A stretch of 64,000 nucleotides of DNA from Moellerella sp963519845 (lineage in GTDB: Bacteria > Pseudomonadota > Gammaproteobacteria > Enterobacterales > Enterobacteriaceae): contig CAUQNX010000001.1 of the NCBI GenBank assembly GCA_963519845.1, positions 124,001-188,000 of the forward strand, written 5' to 3'. The translations under genes were made by a program, and so were the position numbers. Positions 25,468 through 33,706 of this stretch are shown piece after piece. A model generated the notes under the pieces. That model was not told where the DNA came from. It was given only the letters and a program-made list of their open reading frames with translations, and searched no databases. Within the stretch, counting starts at the first letter, position 1; the number at the start of each line of letters is the position of its first letter.

Positions 25468-26337
25468 TTAGGCTCTTTTTTTCGCTATTATGGTTGCGAA
25501 GTTCAATTTAATCCTATTACCCTGCGCATCTATTTTATGTAGATGACCCGGATTTTCATTATATTTTATGATTTCCCAATCCTGATAATAAGATTTTAAT
25601 TCATCAGGTTTAAGGAAACAGTTAAAAGGTAATTGATCATAAGGCATATTTTCAGTTTCGACAGGGCAAACAATTAAGTTAATCCCATCAACATTAGTTT
25701 GCTGCTGCATATTCTTAACAATACCGGCAATATTTTCTCTTTTCAGGAACATTAGCACCACTGTTGAGATAATTAAATCATAATGCTCAGTGATTTGACG
25801 ACTATTAATATCATAAATTGCCGTTTTTATATTATCAATGCCAGCATCTTTCTTTACCGATTCGATAGCGTCAATATGCTGTTGATTAATATCGACCGCA
25901 GTCACATCATAACCTTGTTGCGCCAGAAAAAAGGAATTTCGTCCGCGTCCTGAGCCTAAATCCAATACTGAACAAGGATGAATAATCTGCTCATCCGCCA
26001 TAAATCTCACTTCAGAATGGGGAGCAGAGAGGCCATATTGTTTATAAAATTTTAACTCTGGCTGACATAAAAACGACAGTTGACACTTAACATCATCAGT
26101 CGTTGTGGCGATCCTATGCCATACTTGCGGCTCTAAAATAGGTGGTTGATTATTGATATCAAAATGAAAAAGTTGCTCGCTGCCATCTTCTGCAAACAGA
26201 ATAAAATCTAGACCGCCCTGAATAATTTGCAGCTGAGCGTATGTGCCCTCTTGCGTATTATGTCGCTCTTTGAACATTAATGGGATACTCTCTTTATCCC
26301 AAACAGGCATCGTCTTATAACAAACTAAATCACTCAT
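25468..26337 (-). CDS. tehB: Tellurite-resistance methyltransferase TehB, long form
   Basis: A 289-residue protein with two parts. Residues 1-90 are a cupin-like domain (DUF1971 type) with the pattern LEPQVWHRI, and residues 95-289 form a SAM-dependent methyltransferase with the motif I glycine loop LDLGSGRGRNSFFLA. This is the long architecture of Haemophilus TehB; E. coli TehB has only the methyltransferase. It probably methylates tellurite or selenite and may help with oxidative stress. The start has GGTGGT upstream. No tehA is adjacent. Confidence 0.88.
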   Translation of the reverse strand: MSDLVCYKTMPVWDKESIPLMFKERHNTQEGTYAQLQIIQGGLDFILFAEDGSEQLFHFDINNQPPILEPQVWHRIATTTDDVKCQLSFLCQPELKFYKQYGLSAPHSEVRFMADEQIIHPCSVLDLGSGRGRNSFFLAQQGYDVTAVDINQQHIDAIESVKKDAGIDNIKTAIYDINSRQITEHYDLIISTVVLMFLKRENIAGIVKNMQQQTNVDGINLIVCPVETENMPYDQLPFNCFLKPDELKSYYQDWEIIKYNENPGHLHKIDAQGNRIKLNFATIIAKKRA

Positions 26338-26480
26338 ATCACCACCATTAAGTTGCATTTTAAATACATCTTATAACCTTTTAAACTTTACTGCAAAGCT
26401 TAATCTACGGAAATTTATCAGGCATAAAAAGATAAACCTCCCATTTGACTGGAAGGTTTAACAATAATATCAATAATGAA

Positions 26481-27560
26481 TTAGTAGCTAAGCTGTTCCT
26501 CACTTAATCCTAAGAATTCAAAAGGTTTACTCTCTTTATATTGAGCCGTTGCATCACCAGAGAAAATATTACTCTGCTCTTCACCGAGATCTAATTTTTT
26601 CACTTTTCCACTTTCCGCAGAAAAATCAATTTTCTTCAAGTCGGTCCAAAAAATATTTGGCGTCAGTGCTGATTCAAAAAAATAGAGCTGACGTTTATGA
26701 TCGACCAAAGTACGCCAACGCGTGGACGATATCTCAGGTGAATCAGTAGTCGCTAAACCATAGGGAACAGAAACATTACGGATCACACTAAATACACTGG
26801 CAACGGCTTTATTTGGTGTGGTATTTTGCGGAATAGCATTAATATAGAAGCTGGCTCTAGCAAAACGGTCTGCGGAGCGATTAGTACCGGGTAACATCAC
26901 AGTGCCACCCACCATTTTCCAATACTCTTCCATCGCTAACTGTTTTTCATAAATAGGCGAGTTAGTCATCACTTGATATTTTTTGCTATGATGAATAACC
27001 TGCTTGCCATCGATATATTCAATGATAGCACTATCACCGCTCGCATCGGAGATTGCCAAATGTAAGGTAGCTAGACGATTTTGTCCCGGTACATTATCAG
27101 TTACCACACTGAGAGGTGCTTTTTGTAACGCATCAACAGCTTCGGTCACAGTAGCAAAATTATCCAAAATATATTGCGCCCAAACTGAAATTGATATGGC
27201 GGACTTATCATTTTTAGCCGTCGGATATTCAGATTCAGCTAACCATAGTAAGTTAGCGACTAACCCTTTTTCATTCACACCATCTGTAGTCGAAATATCA
27301 TAACCGGAAGCAATAACACTACCGTATTTAGATTTCCACTTTACTGAGTTCTCACCAGCAACGCCATCTCGGCTCATGTCCCGTGGAAATACCCACAGAT
27401 TAGTACCAATATCATATTTCCAATCCATCGTTCTGGTGGTCATCGTCTGTTGGTTTTCACCAAGGTAAACAATTCGTGTACAAGCTTGGCTGATGACGGC
27501 TGTTAAGGATGTTACAGCTAACGTCAAAGCGACAACACCCGTTTTTCTTAATAGGGACAT
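26481..27560 (-). CDS. Secreted Ntn-hydrolase, penicillin V acylase/bile salt hydrolase family
   Basis: A 359-residue linear amide C-N hydrolase. A signal peptide (residues 1-26, ending AVISQA) is followed directly by C27, the family nucleophile exposed when the leader is removed. The TTRTMDW segment supplies the conserved Arg, and VMTNSPIYEKQ and NRSADRF fit the active-site Asn and Arg. Gram-negative members, such as the Pectobacterium enzyme, cleave penicillin V and long-chain acyl-homoserine lactones, while others cleave conjugated bile salts. Periplasmic or secreted location is inferred. A second paralogue lies at 46566-47651. Confidence 0.88.
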   Translation of the reverse strand: MSLLRKTGVVALTLAVTSLTAVISQACTRIVYLGENQQTMTTRTMDWKYDIGTNLWVFPRDMSRDGVAGENSVKWKSKYGSVIASGYDISTTDGVNEKGLVANLLWLAESEYPTAKNDKSAISISVWAQYILDNFATVTEAVDALQKAPLSVVTDNVPGQNRLATLHLAISDASGDSAIIEYIDGKQVIHHSKKYQVMTNSPIYEKQLAMEEYWKMVGGTVMLPGTNRSADRFARASFYINAIPQNTTPNKAVASVFSVIRNVSVPYGLATTDSPEISSTRWRTLVDHKRQLYFFESALTPNIFWTDLKKIDFSAESGKVKKLDLGEEQSNIFSGDATAQYKESKPFEFLGLSEEQLSY

Positions 27561-27761
27561 AGCATCTCCTGATTTTATTAGTTGAAATAAAAGTAATACT
27601 TTTATTTATTGGCTATAATTCATACTCAACATTCTATCTATTGATAATTTAAGTGTAACCGAAAGTTATTAAGCTTCAATAATATAACAACTTAGGATAA
27701 GCTAAATTTTAATAAATCAAAATTGACGATTGATACGCCTATTATGGAATTAATCGCTATT

Positions 27762-28490
27762 TTATTGAGAGAAAAGTTGTCGTAGCAAAGAGGCTTTCTC
27801 TTGTTGATCGGGTATCGCCAATATATCTTGATAAAAACTCATAGTCATATTACAGATATCGGCAGCTTGGTTTTTAGCACTGTTGAGATCATTCAATAAT
27901 TCAATTTTATCGCCATATTGTTGCTGTAGCTGGCTATGCACTTTTTTCAGTAATTCGGTGACTTCAAATTCAGATAATTCATACTGCATTTGCGAATCTT
28001 CGCTCGAAATAAGCAATTTATCGATAGCATCAAGCTGTTTGATTAAAATATCCTGACTCTCTTGCGGTGAAACGATTAGCGTTGAATCTCTAAGATGTGG
28101 AAAAAGATTATTAAAACAGCTGCGACCTGAGGGATCTTCTTTTAATAGCGCGGCTAAATAGTTATTCACACTGTTGGCAAAATGGATCACCGCCTTATCA
28201 GAGGCATAAGGCATTCTTTCGCCCACCACTTTCATCACGCTACCCACGACTTTATCAAAAAGCTGACGGCGTTCGCTTTCACCCACACTGGTATATTGAG
28301 CCATTAACTGCTCTAGATTTTGATAGGTTTCCGGACTGATTTTTTTAATTGTACTAATAATCGGAAGTTGCTGTTCTAGATCCGACATATGTCCTTGTGG
28401 TGATTTGTTATTCGCTAAAAAATAGAGTCCAATTGCGAATATAACAAGCATGATTATAACGTATAGTGCGCTTTTTCTTGGGCTGTTCAT
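27762..28490 (-). CDS. Membrane-anchored protein of unknown function
   Basis: A 242-residue protein with one N-terminal membrane helix (about residues 8-26) after a short positive stretch, so most of it should lie in the periplasm. The rest is predicted helical, with Gln/Leu-rich amphipathic segments and single cysteines in SCFNNLF and ICNMTM that might form a disulfide. I do not recognise the family. It has no operon partner: the hydrolase gene downstream is separated by about 200 bases and the yceI unit upstream has its own terminator. Confidence 0.65.
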   Translation of the reverse strand: MNSPRKSALYVIIMLVIFAIGLYFLANNKSPQGHMSDLEQQLPIISTIKKISPETYQNLEQLMAQYTSVGESERRQLFDKVVGSVMKVVGERMPYASDKAVIHFANSVNNYLAALLKEDPSGRSCFNNLFPHLRDSTLIVSPQESQDILIKQLDAIDKLLISSEDSQMQYELSEFEVTELLKKVHSQLQQQYGDKIELLNDLNSAKNQAADICNMTMSFYQDILAIPDQQEKASLLRQLFSQ

Positions 28491-28629
28491 TTTGAATAAA
28501 TTATCCTTTATATTTATTTAAAATTGAGTATAGGCTATCAATTGTCTTATCTAATGACTAGACGATAAGAATATATTAAATGATACGTGGGATAATAAAC
28601 AGAATGCAAGAGTATTTAGCTTGAGAAAA

Positions 28630-28664
28630 AGAAAAACCCCATCAATAATTTTATTAATAGGGTT
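28630..28664 (-). terminator. yceJ-yceI terminator
   Basis: Twelve-pair stem with two G-U pairs (28653-28664 with 28635-28646) followed by U-rich sequence on the minus strand, 40 bases after yceI. Confidence 0.8.
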
Positions 28665-28704
28665 TGATTAGATAGATAATAATATACTAGCTAAAGAGGT
28701 AAAA

Positions 28705-29283
28705 TTATTTTACCTGAACACCTTCAACAGAGATGGTTAATTCAACTTCTTGTGATTTAGGACCTAAATCAGATTTCACACCGAAATCTTTCATTTTGAA
28801 ATTACCTGTTGCTTCAAAACCAGCACGGTAACCACCCCATGGATCTTTACCTTCACCCATTAATTTAGCGTCTAAAGTAATAGGTTTAGTTACACCATTA
28901 AAAGTGAAATCACCCGTGATTAGATATTTTTCACCCAGTTTTTTCACTTCTGTTGAGACAAATTTAGCTTCTGGGAATTTTGCCGCATTTAAAAAGTCTG
29001 CACTACGTAGGTGCTTATCACGTTCTGCGTGATTAGTATCAACGCTGCCTGTCTTGATTACGACTTCAACTTTATCTTTTGATGGGTCTTTAGCGTCATA
29101 AGTGAAGCTACCATCAAAATCTTTAAAAGTTCCATACACCCAGCTATATCCAAGATGTTGAACACGGAATTCGATAAAGGCATGTTGCCCTTCTTTATCA
29201 AATTTATAAGTCTCAGCCAATGCAGAACCCGCTGTTAATAATAGTGCACCCGTCGCAAGGCCAAGAGCCGTTTTCTTCAACAT
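28705..29283 (-). CDS. yceI: YceI-family periplasmic lipocalin-like protein
   Basis: A 192-residue protein with a clear signal peptide (residues 1-23, ending AGSALA). The mature domain is the YceI beta-barrel with the motifs QHAFIEFRVQHLGYSWVYG and SVDTNHAERDKHLRS. The family binds polyisoprenoid-like lipids; E. coli YceI is induced by osmotic and alkaline stress. I chose the ATG with GGAG seven bases upstream; an upstream GTG lies within that ribosome site. It follows the cytochrome b561 gene by 22 bases, the conserved yceJ-yceI pair. Confidence 0.94.
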   Translation of the reverse strand: MLKKTALGLATGALLLTAGSALAETYKFDKEGQHAFIEFRVQHLGYSWVYGTFKDFDGSFTYDAKDPSKDKVEVVIKTGSVDTNHAERDKHLRSADFLNAAKFPEAKFVSTEVKKLGEKYLITGDFTFNGVTKPITLDAKLMGEGKDPWGGYRAGFEATGNFKMKDFGVKSDLGPKSQEVELTISVEGVQVK

Positions 29284-29305
29284 ATTTATCTCCACGTTTT
29301 ATCGA

Positions 29306-29857
29306 TTAGGATTTAATACCTAATATCCGTTTTAAAGTAACATCACGATCAAATAAATGATGTTTAAAAGCAGCAAGTGCATGTAATACTGAAAGTAGTA
29401 CAACTGCCCATGCTAAATAAAGATGAACTGTTCCCGCTGTATCTGCTTGACTCGCCTGACCTGTAAAAATTGCCGGAACATTAAACCAACCAAATACATT
29501 AATAGGTTGGCCATCAGCGGTTGAGATTAAATAACCACTAATCAGAATACTAAATAACACTACATAAATAAGTAGTTGAACGATAGCAGAACTTATTTTA
29601 GTCAGTTTGCCATAGCTCGATAATGGCTTAGGTGGCGGTGAAATAAAGCGCCAAATCACCCGGAATATCATCAAAATAAATAATAAAATTCCTATTCCTT
29701 TATGAATTTCCGGTGCTTGATGATACCAACTATCATAGTATCCCAATGTGACCATCCATAATCCTAATGCGAACATACCATAAACAGTAATCGCCACTAA
29801 CCAATGTATTAAAAGTGAAATATGACTATACTCAGTGGAGGTGTTTTTCCATTGCAT
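29306..29857 (-). CDS. yceJ: Cytochrome b561-type membrane protein
   Basis: A 183-residue, four-helix diheme b561 family protein. Heme-ligand histidines are seen in HWLV (residue 18), in the HKGIGILLF segment, and in two C-terminal sites (VHLYLAW and LHALAAFKHH). It probably passes electrons across the inner membrane, possibly to or through the lipid bound by YceI, but this is inference. It is the first gene of the pair with yceI. Confidence 0.9.
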   Translation of the reverse strand: MQWKNTSTEYSHISLLIHWLVAITVYGMFALGLWMVTLGYYDSWYHQAPEIHKGIGILLFILMIFRVIWRFISPPPKPLSSYGKLTKISSAIVQLLIYVVLFSILISGYLISTADGQPINVFGWFNVPAIFTGQASQADTAGTVHLYLAWAVVLLSVLHALAAFKHHLFDRDVTLKRILGIKS

Positions 29858-30299
29858 ATAAAAAACCTTATTTATTATTTAACAGACTATTTATAGTAAT
29901 AATTAATTTGCATTAATAAGTGATTTTAAGCTATGACAATAATAGAAGTATTTTTTATAAGTTCCTATAGCTATCTTAAACAAATAATTTGCTTAAGATA
30001 TTCAAATTACATCAACCTTGATGGAAATATATTCGATTGGATAAATGTCAATAGCTGAAAGTAAATTAGATTAAATGTAGCTGCTTTTTTGTCAAATTTC
30101 AAACATACAAAATAATATTTAGTTATATAGTGATAGTTTTAATTATATCCAATACTTAATTAGTATATGCATAGTGAAATCGAATCTAACGACTTTTCAA
30201 TAAAAACATTCATAAATAGATTTACGGCTAACGCTCAATAGCTCAAGTTGTATTATTTTAATTCACCTGCTCGAGCATCAAAATTATTTTTTGCTCAAG
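29858..30299. other. AT-rich gap upstream of yceJ
   Basis: About 440 bases with no credible gene. It must hold the yceJ promoter, but I cannot assign specific sites. Confidence 0.4.
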
Positions 30300-30340
30300 A
30301 TGCGGTTTTTACACACTAAATCAGTCTATAAAAACCGCAT
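30300..30340 (-). terminator. Stem-loop after the mdcG-like gene
   Basis: Perfect 12-base stem (ATGCGGTTTTTA at 30300-30311 with its complement at 30329-30340), loop of 17, directly after the stop of the minus-strand gene. No extra U run follows, so its strength is uncertain. Confidence 0.55.
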
Positions 30341-30345
30341 TATCA

Positions 30346-30966
30346 TTATAATGACTCATCCCAAGGATCATCGGTCAGAACCTGTCCTTTTGGGGTATTA
30401 AGTATAACTTTGTCATTTTTAAACCATTCAGATAGTGAGAATCCACCTTTTGGGGTCTCTACTTTGACATCAATAAGGCAAAGTGAAGTATTGGCTTTGA
30501 TGGCAAATGGTGCAAAGTCAGTTTTCTCTTGGCGTTTTGGGCAGCGGATCACCACATCAAGATCACAATCTGAATACATTGATTGAATATCGGTCGCTAA
30601 AGAGTAAGCACAACTTCCCGTTACTCCCCATTTCCATGGCCATTTTTCTTGTGCGATCAATAACAGCACCTGAACTGGCGGCAACGCGATAAACATCGAA
30701 CGTTGCAACTCGATAGGGTTAGAAACAAGGGACTCAACATTCATCATATGAGTGATAGCGGACTTATCAATCCACACTGATACACGTTGGCTACGCTTAA
30801 TACCACGAATACCCACGGCAATTTTGCCATCGCTCGATCTTTCACGGCGAACAATCAAAGGTAGTTTTCGATTCCACTGCGTCTCGACCCAGTCTGGTAA
30901 GGGTTGTTGTGAACTAATCTCACTTATGTCATTAATCCAAACGAAATCATGGGGATTGAGTAGCAT
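30346..30966 (-). CDS. mdcG: MdcG-like phosphoribosyl-dephospho-CoA transferase
   Basis: A 206-residue protein resembling MdcG, which attaches the 2'-(5''-phosphoribosyl)-3'-dephospho-CoA prosthetic group to the acyl carrier protein of malonate decarboxylase. The N-terminal part has the family pattern PLIVRRERSSDGKIAVGIRG, and the nucleotidyltransferase core shows GS at 117-118 with metal-binding acidic residues D133, D135 and D137 in SDCDLDV. An AAGGA site precedes the ATG. No malonate decarboxylase subunits or MdcB lie in this window, so the target protein is unknown. The 300-base gap upstream (30967-31269) holds nothing I can name. Confidence 0.75.
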   Translation of the reverse strand: MLLNPHDFVWINDISEISSQQPLPDWVETQWNRKLPLIVRRERSSDGKIAVGIRGIKRSQRVSVWIDKSAITHMMNVESLVSNPIELQRSMFIALPPVQVLLLIAQEKWPWKWGVTGSCAYSLATDIQSMYSDCDLDVVIRCPKRQEKTDFAPFAIKANTSLCLIDVKVETPKGGFSLSEWFKNDKVILNTPKGQVLTDDPWDESL

Positions 30967-31269
30967 TTTCTTTCCTTATTACCATACCGATGACGAATAT
31001 TTCACCATATTCATATTAATTATATTATACATTATGCACTCTTTCATCCCTAAACAACACAGAGCATGAGGATTAAAAAACCTTATCCCAGATAAGGGAA
31101 TTTAATTAAATAATATTATTCTTATGACTATTTTTAATTTCTTAGAATTAATATTCTCTTTATTGCTATTTATTTAATTCATGACTTGCTGACTATTTAA
31201 AATCTATTAATGAATGCTTTATTTAGGGCGATTTACCTTAATTAACTCTCAATAAATCACCCATTTTAT

Positions 31270-31968
31270 TTACCAAGGCAGAGGCGCTAACTCATTATTA
31301 GCATGTTCTCCATAATAGAGTGATGGCAAGAAACGTGATAAATAGGTAAATTCATTATAACAATGACGCATTAAACCAAGCCCAATAGCATCGGGTAATT
31401 CAGTCGCAGGATCAGCTAAGGAGCCGCCCAGCAAAAAACGACTTCTTAATACACAACCAAATTCAGTGTCACGTGCTAAATGCATCATTTTACCGTCTAT
31501 GGGGTAGCCATTTTCATCTAGAATAATATTATCACCAAAACCAATGGAAGCGCAGACGGCGGCTGAGATCTGCTGTTTCTCCATCGCTAAAGCCAATTTA
31601 TCTGCATCAAAAAAATCCGCTGCGGTTTGGAATTTTAGTTTCGCTGCAACGGGTGGAATGTCCTCACCTAAAGATTCAACGGCGTGAATACTGGCTCCCA
31701 CATAACTTTTACCTTTAACCCACTTATCATCCCAGCCACGATGCTCGACATGATCATGGGGGTGCCACCAGCGAATATGTTGTGTGGTTTCAAAAAAAGT
31801 AAACCACCACTCCAACATTCGCCCCTTACAACCTTGTAAATCGGTTCTAACAGCAACAGTAAGTAGCCCATTTTCATCGCGCTCAAGGCCAAACTCTAGC
31901 TTTAATGGTGCAGGTAAAAGTAATTGATTGATATCTTCCACAGCCCATGATTTATTTGTCATTTTCAT
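31270..31968 (-). CDS. DAPG-hydrolase (PhlG)-like protein
   Basis: A 232-residue protein resembling 2,4-diacetylphloroglucinol hydrolase, a zinc enzyme that splits a carbon-carbon bond to an acetyl group. Supporting patterns are EWWFTFFETTQ, RWWHPHDHVEHRGW (residues 66-79, with H69, H71, H73 and H76) and the C-terminal RHCYNEFTYLSRFLP, where His and Glu could be metal ligands. It is divergent from a TetR-family gene with a palindrome between, so it is probably induced by its own substrate. The natural substrate is unknown; relatives act on varied acylated aromatics or ketones. Confidence 0.7.
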   Translation of the reverse strand: MKMTNKSWAVEDINQLLLPAPLKLEFGLERDENGLLTVAVRTDLQGCKGRMLEWWFTFFETTQHIRWWHPHDHVEHRGWDDKWVKGKSYVGASIHAVESLGEDIPPVAAKLKFQTAADFFDADKLALAMEKQQISAAVCASIGFGDNIILDENGYPIDGKMMHLARDTEFGCVLRSRFLLGGSLADPATELPDAIGLGLMRHCYNEFTYLSRFLPSLYYGEHANNELAPLPW

Positions 31969-31981
31969 ATTAACCCCATTA

Positions 31982-32002
31982 AGGAAACGATATTTGTTTC
32001 CT
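31982..32002. promoter_or_regulatory. Likely TetR operator between the divergent genes
   Basis: Inverted repeat AGGAAAC (31982-31988) and GTTTCCT (31996-32002) with a seven-base centre, 14 bases before one start and 59 before the other. Perfect seven-base arms in the only gap between a regulator and its divergent neighbour are strong circumstantial evidence for the operator. Confidence 0.7.
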
Positions 32003-32060
32003 ATATAAATCTAGTGTAAGATAAAATAAAGTCAACAAAATAAAATAGAGATCGCAATTT

Positions 32061-32735
32061 ATGTCAAATACCTTAACCACTAACGATACCTATCCTGCGA
32101 AACCTTCTTCACGCGGCAGGCCTTCAATGCCAGAAGAGGAATTGCTGGATAAAATTAGGCAAGCGACTATTCAACTATTAATAAATAATGGATATCATGC
32201 GACGACCATTGATAATGTTGCTAAACAGGCAGGAATGGCCAAAAAGACCATTTATCGTTTTGTGGATAACAGAGAGGCTCTTATTGAGCTGGTTGTATTA
32301 GGCTGGACAGATAGTTTTGTTCCCTTATTTCAAAAAGATGTCGATAATTCAGCGCATTTTTTTGAGTCGTTGGCCTTTAATTTAACGCAGATTTGCCACA
32401 AGGTACTATCCCTTGAAGCAGTGGGTATTTTTCGTTTACTGCAAACCGATTTTGCAGGAAAAGAGGCTCTATTGGCGCAATACCAAAAGCAAGGTATCGA
32501 GCGAAGTCGTGGATTATTGGCTGATTGGCTAATAAAACAGGCTGAACGCCAGATTATTACACAGCAGGATTTTATCTCATTGAGTGATATGATTTTATCG
32601 ATGACCATAGCCGAACCTTTGCGACAGATGTCACTCGGGCTCGTCCCCCCACTGCCAGAGACGGATTTAACTCACAGAATCGATAGTGTCGTCCAATTGT
32701 GTAAACAGCTGTTAAATCCTACAACAGCTAATTAA
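32061..32735 (+). CDS. TetR-family transcriptional regulator
   Basis: A 224-residue TetR-type repressor. The helix-turn-helix is at about residues 45-70 (TTIDNVAKQAGMAKKTIYRFV), after a polar N-terminal tail with RGRPS typical of the family, and the remaining residues form a helical ligand domain, C-terminal part of the AefR-like type. It very likely controls the divergent PhlG-like gene; PhlF and PhlH, which govern DAPG genes in Pseudomonas, are also TetR proteins. The ligand is not known. Confidence 0.85.
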   Translation: MSNTLTTNDTYPAKPSSRGRPSMPEEELLDKIRQATIQLLINNGYHATTIDNVAKQAGMAKKTIYRFVDNREALIELVVLGWTDSFVPLFQKDVDNSAHFFESLAFNLTQICHKVLSLEAVGIFRLLQTDFAGKEALLAQYQKQGIERSRGLLADWLIKQAERQIITQQDFISLSDMILSMTIAEPLRQMSLGLVPPLPETDLTHRIDSVVQLCKQLLNPTTAN

Positions 32736-32741
32736 TTACAT

Positions 32742-32768
32742 AAAAAAGCCGGTAAACTCGTTACCGGC
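32742..32768 (-). terminator. Terminator of the iol operon end
   Basis: Perfect eight-base stem (GCCGGTAA at 32748-32755 with 32761-32768, loop of five); on the minus strand six U residues follow, so it ends transcription coming from iolB. On the plus strand it lacks a U run but could still end the tetR message. Confidence 0.85.
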
Positions 32769-32837
32769 AAAGATAGAACACAGATTTAAAACTCACTTCA
32801 CTTAATTACCAGCTTAGGCTTAACTTATATTTTACAG

Positions 32838-33665
32838 CTATTTACGATGTTTATCGGCATAAACAGCACTATTGACCCAGTTATGATCTTTCTCCCAAGT
32901 AAATAGCCATTTGCGCGTCGGTCCTGCCATCACATTAAGATAATAGTTATCATAGCCTGCGACTGTCGCCATCGGATGATAGCCCTTAGGCACCATAACC
33001 ACGTCTTTATTGTAGACCGCCATGCATTCATCTAATGAACGATCATCTGTGTATACCCGCTGCATACAGAAACCTTGTGAGGGATTTAAGCGATGATAAT
33101 AGGTCTCTTCAAGATAGGTTTCGTTCGGTTGGTTATCCGTATCATGTTTATGCGAAGGGTAAGAACTAGTACAACCTTCATCAGTAAAGACTTCCACTAC
33201 CAGCAAACTATCGGCCGCTTTATCATCAGGTAAGATATTATGAACATAACGCTTGTTGTAACCATGGCCGCGCTGCTCTGCGTCTATATTTTCAGGTGCA
33301 ATCAAACGTGTTGGGTAACGTCCTGTTCCTTTTGCCTGACAAACAGCAAGCTCTAGAGCCGTCTCGGCAGTAATATGAATATCCTCTTGAATGGTGACAT
33401 AAACTGCATAGGGTTTTTTACGCTCAAAAGGATCCATACGATCGCCAATATTCTGAAAATTCTGTGTTGGCGTTTTGATCGTCGCTTTCCCTGCCACCAA
33501 CACCAAACAGCGTTCATTTTCGGAGGCTGCTAAGCTAATGGATTCACCTTGTTTTAGTTCATAAACATCAAAATTGACATATCCCCAGCCAGCAGACTCA
33601 GGCGTAATATGTTGTGTGCGCTTAAACTGATCAGCTGGATGATACTTTGACAATAATTTAGACAT
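32838..33665 (-). CDS. iolB: 5-deoxy-glucuronate isomerase
   Basis: IolB isomerises 5-deoxy-D-glucuronate to 2-deoxy-5-keto-gluconate in myo-inositol breakdown. The 275-residue protein is a double cupin; its metal-site pattern YPSHKHDTDN near residue 175 and ETYYHRLNPSQGFCMQRVYTD are characteristic. GAGG stands before the ATG. It is the last gene of the iolG-like/iolC/iolE/iolB transcript. Confidence 0.93.
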   Translation of the reverse strand: MSKLLSKYHPADQFKRTQHITPESAGWGYVNFDVYELKQGESISLAASENERCLVLVAGKATIKTPTQNFQNIGDRMDPFERKKPYAVYVTIQEDIHITAETALELAVCQAKGTGRYPTRLIAPENIDAEQRGHGYNKRYVHNILPDDKAADSLLVVEVFTDEGCTSSYPSHKHDTDNQPNETYLEETYYHRLNPSQGFCMQRVYTDDRSLDECMAVYNKDVVMVPKGYHPMATVAGYDNYYLNVMAGPTRKWLFTWEKDHNWVNSAVYADKHRK

Positions 33666-33706
33666 ATAGCTTACCTCATGTCGCTGTAAATCAAGCGTTA
33701 TTGAGT

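Noticed and set aside
30752..31069. A 105-codon plus-strand frame opposite the mdcG-like gene
   Set aside because: It is mostly the antisense of a well-supported gene and continues into AT-rich spacer.
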